From positions 77,259,271 through 77,323,270 of the forward strand of contig JBAIZL010000001.1 of NCBI GenBank assembly GCA_036971475.1: a stretch of 64,000 bases of DNA, read 5' to 3'. Position 1 is the stretch's first letter. Every line of letters begins with the position of its first letter. The position numbers were made by a program, and so were the translations under genes. The notes beneath the pieces were generated by a model. The model ran no database searches. It was given only the letters and a program-made list of their open reading frames with translations, and was not told the DNA's origin. The stretch comes from Prosapia bicincta. Lineage: Eukaryota > Arthropoda > Insecta > Hemiptera > Cercopidae. Positions 22,976-36,214 of this stretch are shown in pieces.

Positions 22976-24354
22976 ACACTGTGACAGTAAGTTTATAATC
23001 TTTAAGCTATTATTTCGCTAGTTTTTCTCTGATAAAAGACTTTAGAGATATAAATTGGCTAAATTGAATTAAAAAGAAATCGTTTTGTGTCGTAGCATTT
23101 CTCTTTATTTCTTAATCTTCCCTTCAACGAAACTATAATTGTATTGACATTCCTGCCAATAAATAAAATAGGTTTATTTATTAGGTACACGTCATTTTTA
23201 GGTACACAATAGGTGACTAACCGCCAGGCCAGCCTGACTGCCGACGGTTGACACGAGTCGGTTGCCAGCTTTAGGGCAAACCACCTTCAGAAATTTTACA
23301 ACCTATACAATGACTTTCAAAGGAAAATGGATTTTAAAAACCGAACTATATTCCACAAAATACTTTCAACTTCAAAATTTAAAAAATCGCTGAAATTCAG
23401 AACTCGATTAAATACTTTAAACGATATGTAACACTGTTTTATGAAAAATAAATAAAAATGTGGTAAACTTTTTCACGACTGGTAATTTTTATTTTCTTAG
23501 GAAAGCCGCGTGCGAGTAAAATAACTAACATTTAAGGCTCCCCAAATAATTGACGCTCGTTTGACCCAAGAAGACCAAACCTGGTAATTGCTTTAAGAAA
23601 TTTCATGTAAATTTTGTTCCTAGGGCATAGGGAACTATTTCGAAAGTCATCAAAAAATTTCCGAAAATTTTAATTACTTGTCTTTTAGTGAGTTGCCGTA
23701 ATGTGTAAGCGTTTAGCATATTCGAGATGCCTTAAGTGGATCGCTGCTTTGCAAGGCTTGCTTTTACCAATTCGATACTCCGTCAGTAAATTGTTCCTCT
23801 GATATATCCCCCTCGTTTTTTAAGCGATGTGTTCGCCTCATTTACCGCCCGAGTACAAACAATGTTCACGTAAAACTATGTTGTCCGTGGTAATGAGACC
23901 ACGCCATACGTGTAACATAGTAGCGTCAAAACACGGGAGGAATAGCGCGTGCGGGAGAGAGGGGGGAAGGGAGGAAATAATAAGGACGTATTATAAAATT
24001 TAATCGCCTTTATAGGATAATACGTAAAAGGCAATTATTATTGGTAGGTAATCGGACTAAGGGCCCCAGCACTAATTAGGGGTTGAGCTAGGACCCACAG
24101 TCCAGATTCGCAGTGATTAATATAGTTTAACAAGACGCATCGACAATTCTCTTCTACTCTACAACTTTCTGAACACGTTAAAACAGCCGATAGCTACAGT
24201 TAATACTACTAAATAAGACAGTATTACCAACAAAAGACAAAAAAAATCTTGAGAAAAAATTTATAAAAATATTCACTGTGCTTTAATAGTTCGCATCGTA
24301 GCAACAGATATAAAAAACACGGCTAACACATTTGTTACTAATCACTTAAACAAT
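22976..24354. other. No recognisable gene
   Basis: Mixed unique sequence. A GC-richer patch with agagaggggggaaggg lies near 23950. No domain, RNA gene or element end was identified. Confidence 0.5.
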
Positions 24355-24750
24355 CGTTTATGACTATCCGAACATTAAATTTAGTAAATTTGTTAAAAGT
24401 TACTAAGACAGAACGTTTTCGATCGCTATGTGCCGATCTTCATCAGTGTCTTCTGCTTGGAGATGTCGGGTAAAGCGGTGACGGTTTTAAAGGTAGGTTT
24501 TCGATAGCATCAAAGAGTATGTGTGATTTGTATTGTGTTTGTTCGTTTAATATGTTTGTACTTTGTGTTTTTGTGTGTCTGTAAAATTTCATACTGTTCT
24601 AGTGTATTGAGATGTGGTCCTTTTTTGTTGATGTGTAGGATTTCAAGGTTATTGTAAATGTCTGTGTATTTGTGTCCTGTTTCTTTTATGTGATTGTAAA
24701 ATGTTGAGTTGGTGTTCTGTTTGTGTTCCTCGACTCTGTTTAAAACTGTT
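24355..24750 (-). mobile_element. 5'-truncated PLE, C-terminus plus tail
   Basis: On the minus strand the copy begins inside the GIY-YIG endonuclease (R-V-E-E-H-K-Q-N-T) and reads to the end of the protein: F-Y-N-H-I-K-E-T-G-H-K-Y-T, L-E-I-L-H-I-N-K-K-G-P-H. The tail with a hammerhead-like motif follows. It is closely related to the copies at 53965-55520 and 59256-59830. The open frame extends upstream (24815) into non-PLE sequence, which marks the 5' truncation junction near 24745. Confidence 0.85.
24406..24451 (-). ncRNA. Hammerhead-like motif, PLE family 1
   Basis: Minus strand: stem I AGACA with TGTCT, C-T-G-A-T-G-A, an extra A, stem II GATCG with CGATC, G-A-A-A, palindrome AACGTT, then C at the expected cleavage position. 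All core positions are intact. Confidence 0.6.
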
Positions 24751-26899
24751 ACCTCGACATTTGTTACCTTTGGACCACTATGAGGTTTTCGAAAGCAGAC
24801 AAGAAACAAGCACACACGTAGAAATGTTAAAAAACATCTCTCTAATTCTTACGTTTGCAACTTACGAAGAAAGCTTGTGTCACAAGTAGGAAACCATTAC
24901 ACGGTTTGTCGTCACCGCAGAGATAAATTCTTTAACCTACGCGAGGAAGTGGCTAGTATTACTCCAACCGGAAGTCTCGTGCGCATTGATTAATCCCAAA
25001 CACACTCATTGCATAGATAAAACCCTTTGCAAAAAAATACAAACAATTAAAATAGTTTATTGTTAGAAATGAAAACAATGGTTATCCCAATAGTTATAAT
25101 GCGCACCTCCCTCTGCGCAACTGAAAAACGTCGATGAAACAAACCTTAAACTCTGTTTACTACGAGAATATTTTGGTACACGTGTTTTATTGGTCACATA
25201 TGAAACTAAAGCAGTATTTATTTCGTAATTATGACCGTGTTGATTTCACATATTGTACATGACGGGCTGTATAGCTTACGTCATTACAGCCTCGATCTCT
25301 CGCTTTTACGTCATTACAAGGGTTTTAGACATCGATAGCCTACATTTATAACAAAAATAAAGTACGAGACATGGCTATATATATTGGGCCAAATATCCGT
25401 CTAACCTGACCTTGAGAAGTGATAACTGACACCATGTCTGAGTCGGCGGTAAACTACGTCTACCGATCATCTCCCGTCCGCTACTATATTCAAGCGACTC
25501 ACACTAAGGCTATTTTTTTATAATCTTAGACTTATCGAGAAATAAAATACTTAGCACAAAGTACATAAAGAGATTTTCTTACCTCGAGACGGCAATAAAA
25601 CAAATACACTCACCTGCAACATAAATAAAACAAGATTAGTCATTCAAGCCTTATAGAACAATACTGATTATAAATTGCCAAAACAATAAATATATTTCCT
25701 GGAAATTATTTTAGTTTTTTTAGGATCTATGCGGTATTTAAATGATGTCACACGTCACCGGTGTTGCACAAAAATTACACCTGATAATGTAGAAAGTTTT
25801 TAGAAACCTAATTTTTTTAAATTTTTACAAAATTAAAAATATCTTTATTTTACTACACAAAACTTTAGATGCGCAAGGAGTTTTTATAAAATAAACGACT
25901 ATATTATACCTCGTTATAATTTAGTATACCTTATTACATTGGCTATGTATTTTGTTTGGAAAAAAACGAAAGAAATTTACTAAAGTAACCCGTAGACAGT
26001 TGAATTGGATTCTACCTTAGAGTATGTTAATATTTTACATCACTCAAGATGGAGGCCATTTTCCACTTCACTCATCAATTATTTAGTTTGCGTTAATAAA
26101 CTATTTTTCTGTACATCTAAAATTATTCTAACTGGGTACTTTTTTAATACAGCTATTTGTAATTTAGTATTACATATTGTTCTACTCTATAAAGAAACCT
26201 TGGGTTTATATAGTCTGGGGTGAGGTTAAATGTGCGCTCAAGTACTAGGACGCCAGAGCATATTTTTGTGTCTCTGATGCCTTTCTACATGGCCAAGGAA
26301 CCTTTTGTATAGCAATATCAGGTGACGAGACAGAATGCTGCCTGTAGATAGGCTGAGCGCATTTACTTTCGGCTCCACTCAGTGTCGGCTGCCCGAAACA
26401 TCTCCCAGATGCACTCCGAATGTAAATCCAACTACACGAGTTGATTCATTCACTCGTCGTAGGGGGCAAAATTATAAGGCAAGATAGCTCGTTAGAAGAT
26501 GGCTGCCACGACAGTTTTGGGAACCCAAACCCGGACGGTCATGGGTCGAAAAAAGATAGATTGAAAACATTCCTGAGGATAGAAGCGCCCTTCTTTAATT
26601 TCCTTCACAACCTGCTATCTTACTGCTTCTGCCAAAGTAAAAGATATCGAGTAATAAAACCTACCTTTGGACGACCATTCGGACATAAGCGACACGATAA
26701 TGGGAGAGAAAAATCTTTATAAAGTACAAACTATTATCGAATCTTGTTAAATTCAGTTATGCAAATGGACAAATCAAAAAAAAAAGAATATGAACTATTT
26801 GTAAAGTCCTAGGTTGTGCCTAGATGGATGTGACAGAAGGCTGGTACAGAGCTCCACCAGTGGTTGGAGAAGTACAAAAAGTTACCCCTGTTTGTATCT
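24751..26899. other. No recognisable gene
   Basis: Mostly unique sequence, with GC-richer patches near 24900-25000, 25430-25500 and 26250-26420. A 93-aa frame at 26441-26722 and a 72-aa frame at 26005-26223 show no domain. An ATG in a good context at 25434 opens only 29 codons. I cannot support a gene. Confidence 0.45.
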
Positions 26900-28045
26900 T
26901 GACAAAAAAAACCACTACTTCTGATTTATTCAGCAGACGAGTTTCGCGCTAGGTCAATACTGTGAATTACTGACAAGACTGTTGCTCAGGTGTGTTGTGT
27001 TAGTGTGAGTCTGGGGTGTATTTTTGTTCTGTGGTGTGTTATTGTTCATAGAGAGTAGTAGATAATTATGTGCTCAAATATAGTGCTTGATTGGGAGTTT
27101 TGTCATTTAGAATGTGTTGTGGATAGTATTTATGGTGTTTATATATCTCATAGATTTCTAGTGTGTTACGTTTTTTTGGTTTTTATCGATGTAATGTAGG
27201 ACTTTTAGATTGGTGTCTATGCCTGTCTGTGAGTGTAGTGTGTTTTATATGTGTATGGTGAAATTTGATGTGGGTAGTGTCTTTTTTATCTGTTTTACAT
27301 GTTCTTCGTATCTTGTGCTAGATGTTCTCCCTGTTTGTCCTATGTAAAAGCTGGGACAGTTGTTGCATGTAACCTTGTATACGCCTGACCTGTCGTGTTT
27401 ATCCCGGTGTGTTTTTGAACTGTGCAGGTTTTTTTAAAATTATGTTGGATGTTGTGAATGCTACTTTGTATTTAAGTTTGCGGAACGAGGAAACTATTTT
27501 TGTGATGTGTTGTCGTAATTGTAGTGTTATATATCTTTGTGTTGTGTGTTATTATTTTTTGTTGTGTTATGTGTGCGTTGTTTTTTTGTGCATTGTTGTC
27601 TATCAATGTGTGTTTATATCCGTCTTTTGCGCTGTGTGTTTCATTGTGTTTAGTTCGTTTATTTTGTCTTCATTGCTCATGGATATGTTGATTAATTTGT
27701 GTACCATGGAGTGGAAGGCAGCATGTTAGTGTTGTGTGGCGTGTTGTGTATAACTCTGTCTGTGGTGGTGGGTTTCCTGTATATTTTGAATGTTTGTTTG
27801 TTGTTTTGTTATCGTTAGGCCTAGGAAGTTGATTTTGTTCTGTTTCCAGTGTTAAGTTTATGTTATTGTGTAATTTGTTTATGTAATTGTGAAAGGTGTT
27901 TATCTCTCTCTTATGTTGCCGTTGTATAGGATTAGGATATCATCTACGTATCTCTACCAATATATTATTTTTTGGGCGTTTTTGTTGTTGTTTATGATAT
28001 GTTTTTGTTCTAAATTGTGTATGAATATTTCTGACAAGAACAAAA
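26900..28045 (-). pseudogene. Diverged PLE: RT palm/thumb and GIY-YIG endonuclease
   Basis: Reading the minus strand from 28045 down, L-S-E-I-F-I-H-N-L-E is followed by W-stop-R-Y-V-D-D-I-L-I-L-Y-N-G (RT catalytic box near 27940-27954). Then come I-Y-R-K-P-T-T-T-D and, after a frameshift, F-H-S-M-V-H-K (thumb). Finally G-V-Y-K-V-T-C and F-Y-I-G-Q-T-G-R mark the GIY-YIG endonuclease near 27388-27310. The tail near 26930-26985 matches the fragment at 30845-30925, including G-C-G-A-A-A. It is 5'-truncated in the RT and broken by several stops and frameshifts. It belongs to a different PLE family from the 54-kb copy. Confidence 0.8.
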
Positions 28046-28432
28046 AGCTTTGTCTAACCATTTCTCCGACCCAATATGCCAAGATGGGTGCCTTACCTTG
28101 CCCTAAAATTTTGGTTTCAACTCAAATGACTCTATTTCTGTGAGATGTTCAGGGTGTTTCATAATAATCTTAGTAATTACAAACTCTCACTAATAAGAAG
28201 AAACAAGTACTTTAGTTTTGTTTACACCCACAAAGGTTCTACATTGCTCCTCTGCTTACACGGCGCACAGCAACGCGAAAGTCTACCTCTTTCCTAACGC
28301 GGTGGAACACGTCACTTCTATAGAGGTGAATGCATTGACGATAAGATCTTATAGCTCAGCGATATCGCGCACGACTGATAGGACAAACACCTTTTCTCTC
28401 ACGTAACCTCACAGAAAGTAGTAACAAGTTAC
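28046..28432. other. Possible non-coding element remnant
   Basis: Begins near 28148 with cagggtgtttcataataatc, which resembles a DNA-transposon or LINE end, but no partner was found. No protein is recognised. Confidence 0.3.
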
Positions 28433-28699
28433 ATGTCTGATGACCTTTGTGGCCACAGCATATCCAACACACTCTATCCAAGCACCAAGGCAATGGTGTG
28501 TTATGATATTGTCGAACATCTTTATGATAGAGCTATCATCCTTTTGGAAAATAAAATTGTCGTTGAGCCACTGAGGCTTAACCATCATGTAACATATGCA
28601 GGTAAATCACATAACTTTCTACAAAAAAGAACCATTCTCTATACTAGCAGGAAAACGGTTGATTGCCGAATAACACGTATAGAAAAGGAAAATGTTTGA
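28433..28699 (+). other. Unrecognised 88-aa open frame
   Basis: This frame has fairly even codon use and no low complexity, and it runs into the first monomer of the 32-bp array, which supplies its stop. I recognise no motif. It may be the remains of a mobile-element gene. Confidence 0.25.
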
Positions 28700-29033
28700 G
28701 GTGCTATTTCATAGAAACGGAAAATGTTTGAGGTGCTATTTCATAGAAACGGAAAATGTTTGAGGTGCTATTTCATAGAAACGGAAAATGTTTGAGGTGC
28801 TATTTCATAGAAAAGGAAAATGTTTGAGGTGCTATTTCATAGAAACGGAAAATGTTTGAGGTGCTATTTCATAGAAACGGAAAATGTTTGACGTGTTATT
28901 TCATAGAAACGAAAAATGTTTGAGGTGCTATTTCATAGAAACGGAAAATGTTTGAGGTGCTATTTCATAGAAACGAAAAATGTTTGAGGTGCTATTTCAT
29001 AGAAACGGAAAATGTTTGAGGTGCTATTTCATA
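28681..29033. repeat. 32-bp tandem repeat, 11 copies
   Basis: The unit ggaaaatgtttgaggtgctatttcatagaaac (shown here only for its phase) repeats with very few substitutions, such as gacgtgtt near 28890. The sharp ends and high identity point to recent expansion. Confidence 0.95.
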
Positions 29034-29733
29034 CAGTACACTACTTGCTTAATTCTTATTAGTGAGATTTTTTAAATTGATTTCGTAACTCCTAAATTAA
29101 CTTTCCATCTCCACTAGCAGCCTTGAAATTTCCTGTAACTTTTAGTCAAGTAGTTTGCTCAATGTGGTCAAGGTCACACAATATTTGTCCCAGTTGTGAG
29201 TTTTTTAAGATTTCTCTGTTCGATTTCCCTTACAAGCACTGTGTTACTGACGCTCCCTAGGCTACAGACGTGTTATCATACTTCTTATTAGATAATAGTT
29301 TTGTGTCGTTTTTAACAGTTATTTCAGATTGTTAGATTCCCTTGAAGGGGACGCAGAGAAATTGTATTTGTTATTTACTCTTGGTGGTTCCATCATTTAA
29401 TATGTTACATATATGGATAACTTCTTTCAAAATTTGATTTTGAAATTGTTATTACAAAAATATGAGCCTTTGGGGTCTGCTCTTTTCGCTTGGAACGTAT
29501 ATTAACTTTAGAAATAGCGATAAACGTATTGTTTTATTCATTAATATATTGTTGATAGAGTGTGTGGGGGGGGATGTGTGTGTAACTATTGCGATAATTA
29601 TGGGTATTAGGGCCTATAGCCTATACACAATGTGGCCGGGTAAAGTAATAACAGTGTACTTCCCGGCCCGAAGTACAATAAGGGATATGTCACAGCGTCA
29701 CAGCCCAAGCCTGCAGCTACTCTACATCTAGAG
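29034..29733. other. No recognisable feature
   Basis: Unique sequence. The 89-aa plus frame at 29462-29731 has no recognised domain. Confidence 0.4.
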
Positions 29734-29982
29734 TAGGGGTTCTCAAACTGGCGGGCGCGCTCCCTGGGGAGCGTCGATAGGCGAACTGAAACTGCCTACA
29801 GACGAGAGGTGGCGCCCTTAATTAGATGTACCAGCGGATAGACCGACGTGACGTGGTTACTGAATTGCTTCATTGTTTTTGTAGTATGCTTAATGTTTAA
29901 CCCTTGTTATTGGGCTATGGTCTATGTGCTAAAAGATAACTTTTCTGCAACATATAGTATTTTTTCATTTTGTTGAGGAAAC

Positions 29983-30127
<145 letters not shown>

Positions 30128-30844
30128 CACAAACGCTTCATATACTATATAAGATATTTTGTTGTACATATATAACATATTTTTAGATAGTACTGCATTT
30201 TTAACAATTTTTTAAAATACATGTTGTTCAAGGCTCGAAACAAGTCTATCACTGTGGGATTACCAGTTGTAGCAATAAATATATTTGTATTAGAAGTAAA
30301 TAAAATTATCTGATGCTCAATTGACCTACCTTCAGTTTCATACTTAAATTGTAATTCTTGGTCACAAATATAAATAGTATGGGGCACGACCTTCTGTCAG
30401 TGTTTTAAAGAGGTGCACAGATTGAGAATCCGAGATCTTGAGGGCACTGAATAGTTTGTCATATTCAACAATGGACACAGATCATATGAACCGGTACGGA
30501 AAGCACAACGCTTATCCCACTACACAATACACTTCTTGGTAATCGACCTATAGTTAGGTTCTCGTGTATTTTATACCGTAGTTTTACCCACAGCGGTACG
30601 AAACCAGGTAATACTTGACAAAAACTCTTTCAATTCTGATTTTTTAATGTTTGCACATGTTAAAATAACATTCTAAATAAGAAAAAAGTTACTTCAAATG
30701 TAGCAAGCCATAGTGGTTGAAATTTTAAAATATACAACATAACCTCAATTTATAAACATAGAACTTAACGTTTATTGCAGTTTTTGTGTTGTATATCTTC
30801 AAATTTTTTATTGCGATTGTTTTTATTGGTATCATTTGGAAAAA

Positions 30845-30925
30845 AAACACTTCTCACTGATAATTTTCAGCAGACGTATTTCGCACTAGATCAGTGCAGT
30901 CCTCAACAATTAGATTACTCACAAC
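30845..30925 (-). mobile_element. PLE tail fragment
   Basis: Minus strand: a T-T-G-A-G-G-A core (C changed to T), a 5-bp stem (GCACT with AGTGC), G-A-A-A and TACGTC. It aligns with the tail of the PLE at 26900-28045. No coding sequence is attached. Confidence 0.6.
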
Positions 30926-31129
30926 ATTAAACAATACACTGATTTAATGGGAAACGCGTTTGCTAAAAGATAGCAGTATTTATTGCTAGGTGTTAGGCCT
31001 ATCAATAAAAACAATTGTTTATACACTATTTAGTTGTAATTACTATATATAGAATTTATCAACAAAGAATTTGGTTATAATAGGCATATACAAAATAGGT
31101 TTCCTAGTACTAACACATATTCTGAAACA

Positions 31130-31204
<75 letters not shown>

Positions 31205-31449
31205 TGTCACTAAATGTACTTAAACAAGAATCTTACTTGGTATTTATGCGAGTTAACTTTCAAAGATTGGTGGTATCTCCATTCTCGAGCATCAACTGAC
31301 CGGGATGTTGTAGTAGACTGTTGATGCTCGACAATGGAAATATGTACATCAATCTTTGAAAGTTAACTCGCATAAATACCGAGTAAGATTCTTGTTTAAG
31401 TACATATAGTGAAATTGTTAAGTGAATACAAGAAAACAGTGTTGCAAAG

Positions 31450-31510
<61 letters not shown>
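31130..31510. mobile_element. Fold-back (MITE-like) unit between two (TA)n runs
   Basis: The arms at 31207-31296 and 31320-31412 are inverted copies of about 90 bp with roughly 85-90 percent identity by eye, separated by about 23 bp. (TA)n runs flank them directly (31130-31200 and 31451-31510). The unit could form a long hairpin. Insertion into TA would fit a Tc1/mariner-type MITE, but no family is assigned. Confidence 0.7.
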
Positions 31511-31511
<1 letters not shown>

Positions 31512-32280
31512 CTAGAGTTAACATTGCTGAATACGTTATAGCTATATTTTAATATAAATAAATGTAGTTCAACATCGTTTGGTAATTCCTAAAATATTAC
31601 TAGATAAAGAAGTACGTTGTGTAGTGAGGTTATGTTTGTACGTCGATAATTAAAGTACGTTTGAACAGCTATTTATGGTTTACGACATTTAAACGACGTT
31701 TTCCTTGTTTAGCATGTATTTTAAGTAACATTTTAAATGAGAAAAATATAAGAGCAGTGTTTGTGCAGATCCTTGCTATGAGAGAAGAACACAGACGACG
31801 TAAAGTAACGCAAGCTAGCACGTGACTAGGCATTGCCTGTTACAGTAATCTATGTGAGCATGCTTCTGCGCGCTTTTTGGACTTGTTATTTAGACTTAGT
31901 TGACCTTACAAACTGAACCACAACAATCAGTGAAGTAGTTGGAGCGCGGCGAACATGCTGATATTACACTGTAAACGTGCGCGCTCGCTCTCTTCCACGG
32001 CACAATTGTTTTATCATGCAAGCATTGGAAATTATTAACTTGAATCAGATGTAATGGGTTTTTATGAAAATTTCCTATGAGTTTAATTCGAATATCACGA
32101 GCAAATAGCTAGTTACATTAAGTAATCGGTCAGTCTCCTACTCATACAAGAATGCCAACATTCGCAACATGTTACGACAGTTTTCCACAACAACATTAAA
32201 TGAGAATATAACTTACTATTTTCCAACTTGTCTCGCGCCCCTTTGACTTGCCTTTACGCCCCCCAGTTTGGGAACCTATG

Positions 32281-32317
<37 letters not shown>

Positions 32318-33004
32318 ACTACCTACGAAGGTACACTCAATGTTATACAAAAGCGCTTTATCTACAGCTAAAACACAATAACTGCAAAATAAACTCACAT
32401 TTTGACGCTCGGTCTTTCGACGTGGGTGCAGTTGCAAATATTTGAAAGCACAAGTTGCAGCCAGTTTATATTCATTTAAAGCTGTCTATTAATGAAAGGC
32501 ACGAGGTATCTAAAAATAGGCTCTTCTGTACACACTGGCGGCGGTTACCTCACGTGCTCTACGGCGAAGTCGCGTGATAGCGAAGTTTGGCAGCGTGAGC
32601 GTTAGTGGAGGTGGTGAGCGTGAGTAAAGTCGCGCATACTTCTCCTTTGTGAAGGACTTAACTACGCTTGGTGTTTCTAACTGAATGTAATAGAATTAAA
32701 ACGAGCAGCTCACAGCTAATAATGCATTCTCTAATACGCGTTTCAGTAACAGTAGGTCATCATCAGTGGGTAGTAATACCTCCTTCATGGGCAATGTTCA
32801 CTGAAAAGGTTGACGACTAACAACGCTAATTTGATTTTATTTGCTGTAAACCTGAATAGTTGGACATATCTGGGCCATCGACGCAGTCATGGAGCCAAGA
32901 GTGACTTCTAACGAGGACCTCGATGATTACCTGAGTCGTGCTATATATCGCCATTGCTGCCATCGCTCTCCTAGGCACTACTCGTACATGGTATGGTCTA
33001 GGTT
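32281..33004. other. Mostly unique sequence with a degenerate PLE tail
   Basis: A short (TA)n lies at 32283-32313. On the minus strand at about 32731-32775 a C-T-G-A-T-G-A core, G-A-A-A and the palindrome ACGCGT appear in hammerhead order, but stem II is poor. The GC-richer patch at 32530-32640 carries no recognised gene. Confidence 0.4.
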
Positions 33005-35504
33005 CAAGTGTAGAACACACCTAAAGACTTACATTTAGGGTATAACTACTCATATATGAGGCAAGTATAGAGCACACCTAAAGACTTACATTTAAGGTAT
33101 AACTACTCATATATGAGGCAAGTGTAGAGCACACATAAAGACTTACTTTAGGGTATAACTACTCATATATGGGGCAAGTGTAGAGCACACCTAAAGACTT
33201 ACATTTAGGGTATAACTACTCATATATGGGGCAAGTGTACAGCACACCTAAAGACTTACATTTAGGGTATAACTACTCATATATGGGGCAAGTATAGAGC
33301 ACACCTAAAGACCTACATTTAAGGTATAACTACTCATATATGAGGCAAGTGTAGAGCACACCTAAAGACTTACGTTTAGGGTATAACTACTCATATATGA
33401 GGCAAGTATAGAGCACACCTAAAGATTTACATTTAGGGTATAACTACTCATATATGAGGCAAGTATAGAGCACACCTAAAGACTTACATTTAAGGTATAA
33501 CTACTCGTATATGAGGCAAGTGTAGAGCACACATAAAGACTTACTTTAGGGTATAACTACTCATATATGGGGCAAGTGTAGAGCACACCTAAAGACTTAC
33601 ATTTAGGGTATAACTACTCATATATGGGGCAAGTGTAGAGCACACCTAAAGACTTACATTTAGGGTATAACTACTCATATATAGGGCAAGTATAGAGCAC
33701 ACCTAAAGACTTACATTTAAGGTATAACTACTCATATATGAGGCAAGTGTAGAGCACACCCAAAGACTTACATTTAGGGTATAGCTACTCATAGAGGAGG
33801 CAAGTGTAGAGCACACCTAAAGACTTACATTTAGGGTATAACTACTCATATATAGGGCAAGTATAGAGCACACCTAAAGACTTACATTTAAGGTATAACT
33901 ACTCATATATGAGGCAAGTGTAGAGCACACCCAAAGACTTACATTTAGGGTATAGCTACTCATATATGAGGCAAGTATAGAGCACACCTAAAGACTTACA
34001 TTTAAGGTATAACTACTCATATATGAGGCAAGTGTAGAGCACACATAAAGACTTACTTTAGGGTATAACTACTCATATATGGGGCAAGTGTAGAGCACAC
34101 CTAGACTTACATTTAGGGTATAACTACTCATATATGGGGCAAGTGTACAGCACACCTAAAGACTTACATTTAGGGTATAACTACTCATATATGGGGCAAG
34201 TATAGAGCACACCTAAAGACCTACATTTAAGGTATAACTACTCATATATGAGGCAAGTGTAGAGCACACCTAAAGACTTACGTTTAGGGTATAACTACTC
34301 ATATATGAGGCAAGTATAGAGCACACCTAAAGATTTACATTTAGGGTATAACTACTCATATATGAGGCAAGTATAGAGCACACCTAAAGACTTACATTTA
34401 AGGTATAACTATTCGTATATGAGGCAAGTGTAGAGCACACATAAAGACTTACTTTAGGGTATAACTACTCATATATGGGGCAAGTGTAGAGCACACCTAA
34501 AGACTTACATTTAGGGTATAACTACTCATATATGGGGCAAGTGTAGAGCACACCTAAAGACTTACATTTAGGGTATAACTACTCATATATAGGGCAAGTA
34601 TAGAGCACACCTAAAGACTTACATTTAAGGTATAACTACTCATATATGAGGCAAGTGTAGAGCACACCCAAAGACTTACATTTAGGGTATAGCTACTCAT
34701 ATAGGAGGCAAGTGTAGAGCACACCTAAAGACTTACATTTAGGGTATAACTACTCATATATAGGGCAAGTATAGAGCACACCTAAAGACTTACATTTAAG
34801 GTATAACTACTCATATATGAGGCAAGTGTAGAGCACACCCAAAGACTTACATTTAGGGTATAGCTACTCATATATGAGGTAAGTGTAGAGCACACCTAAA
34901 GACTTACATTTAGGGTATAACTACTCATATATAGGGCAAGTATAGAGCACACCTAAAGACTTACATTTAAGGTATAACTACTCATATATGAGGCAAGTGT
35001 AGAGCACACCCAAAGACTTACATTTAGGGTATAGCTACTCATATATGAGGCAAGTGTAGAGCACACCTAAAGACTTACATTTAGGGTATAACTACTCATA
35101 TATAGGGCAAGTATAGAGCACACCTAAAGACTTACATTTAAGGTATAACTACTCATATATGAGGCAAGTGTAGAGCACACCCAAAGACTTACATTTAGGG
35201 TATAGCTACTCATATATGAGGCAAGTGTAGAGCACACCTAAAGACTTACATTTAGGGTATAACTACTCATATATAGGGCAAGTATAGAGCACACCTAAAG
35301 ACTTACATTTAAGGTATAACTACTCATATATGAGGCAAGTGTAGAGCACACCTAAAGACTTACATTTAGGGTATAACTACTCATATATAGGGCAAGTATA
35401 GAGCACACCTAAAGACTTACATTTAAGGTATAACTACTCATATATGAGGCAAGTGTAGAGCACACCCAAAGACTTACATTTAGGGTATAGCTACTCATAT
35501 ATAT
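33005..35504. repeat. 57-bp satellite, about 44 copies, with higher-order structure
   Basis: The monomer begins gcaagtgtagagcacacct and contains ggtataactactcatatat. Diagnostic variants mark higher-order units. A variant lacking three bases (cacataaagacttacttta) occurs at about 33121, 33520, 34031 and 34430, and gtacagcacacc occurs at 33238 and 34147. Together these show that a block of about 910 bp (16 monomers) was duplicated. In the last 700 bp the cacccaaagac variant recurs every 171 bp (34836, 35008, 35179), a three-monomer unit. Confidence 0.95.
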
Positions 35505-35934
35505 TCTATTTCAATACTGTAATTATTAGTCCTAAGTATTTACTTTGTGGCCTAAAAGAACTTTATTTAGCTCTAAGTCGAGTTAGTTTAAAGTATTCCT
35601 CTGTTAAGTTACTTATTAAGTTAGTTTGTTAAGGTGCCATTACTCTGCATGTCCTTTTGTCATTGCCGTAACGCCACTCTTAAGGTCATTTCGTAATATT
35701 CAATTTAATATCATTTTGTAATTAGCTCAAAGTTAATGGTAGGAACTATTTTGTAACTAATCAAGTTACAGAATATTATACTCTTATTTCCCCTACACAC
35801 ACGAGCGCACACACACATCCTTATAGTTCTTCCCATACTCCTACTCGCAGCCAGTGTCAAGGCTGACAAATACTGCATAACCTCAGGCCACCAAAACCTA
35901 ATCTATTGTGAATGACTCTTACTTTTAAAATATG
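35505..35934. other. No recognisable feature
   Basis: Unique AT-rich sequence with a short CA-rich patch near 35796-35818. Confidence 0.5.
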
Positions 35935-36133
35935 AAGTTCTTCACTGCTTTCGATACGGTCCTTGCTTCCATTCCGTATAATAGAACCTGAGTATAATAT
36001 GAACGTGCGAGTATGACATATCCCATGTTGCTAAGTTTACAGCTATTTTGTTATGTCTTCTGTGAGTTGTGCCAACCCTCCTTAGCATGTCTGGGCTGCA
36101 CACAATCCCACCTATAACTGTGAGTCTAACCCG
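35935..36133 (-). pseudogene. Short LINE reverse transcriptase remnant
   Basis: The minus strand reads Q-V-L-L-Y-G-M-E-A-R-T-V-S-K, ending in a stop after F-I-F. This resembles the S-V-L-L-Y-G-x-E-x-W-T-L-x-K segment after the RT palm of several LINE clades. Only about 35 residues can be aligned, and the flanking L-R-R-V-G piece is out of order, so the remnant is probably rearranged. Confidence 0.45.
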
Positions 36134-36214
36134 GTAAGGCCACTTTAGGTAATGAAACTACTTTAAAGGTGAAATATTAGGTGAAACCACTTTATTAATA
36201 GTAAACGAGAAAAT

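Noticed and set aside
25430..25520. Short first coding exon starting at ATG 25434 with a possible splice donor
   Set aside because: Good start context and a GT nearby, but only 29 codons, with no downstream exon or protein similarity to support it.
33005..35504. CRISPR array
   Set aside because: Monomers are contiguous near-identical units with no unique spacers. The same holds for the 32-bp (28681-29033) and 37-bp (57178-57706) arrays.
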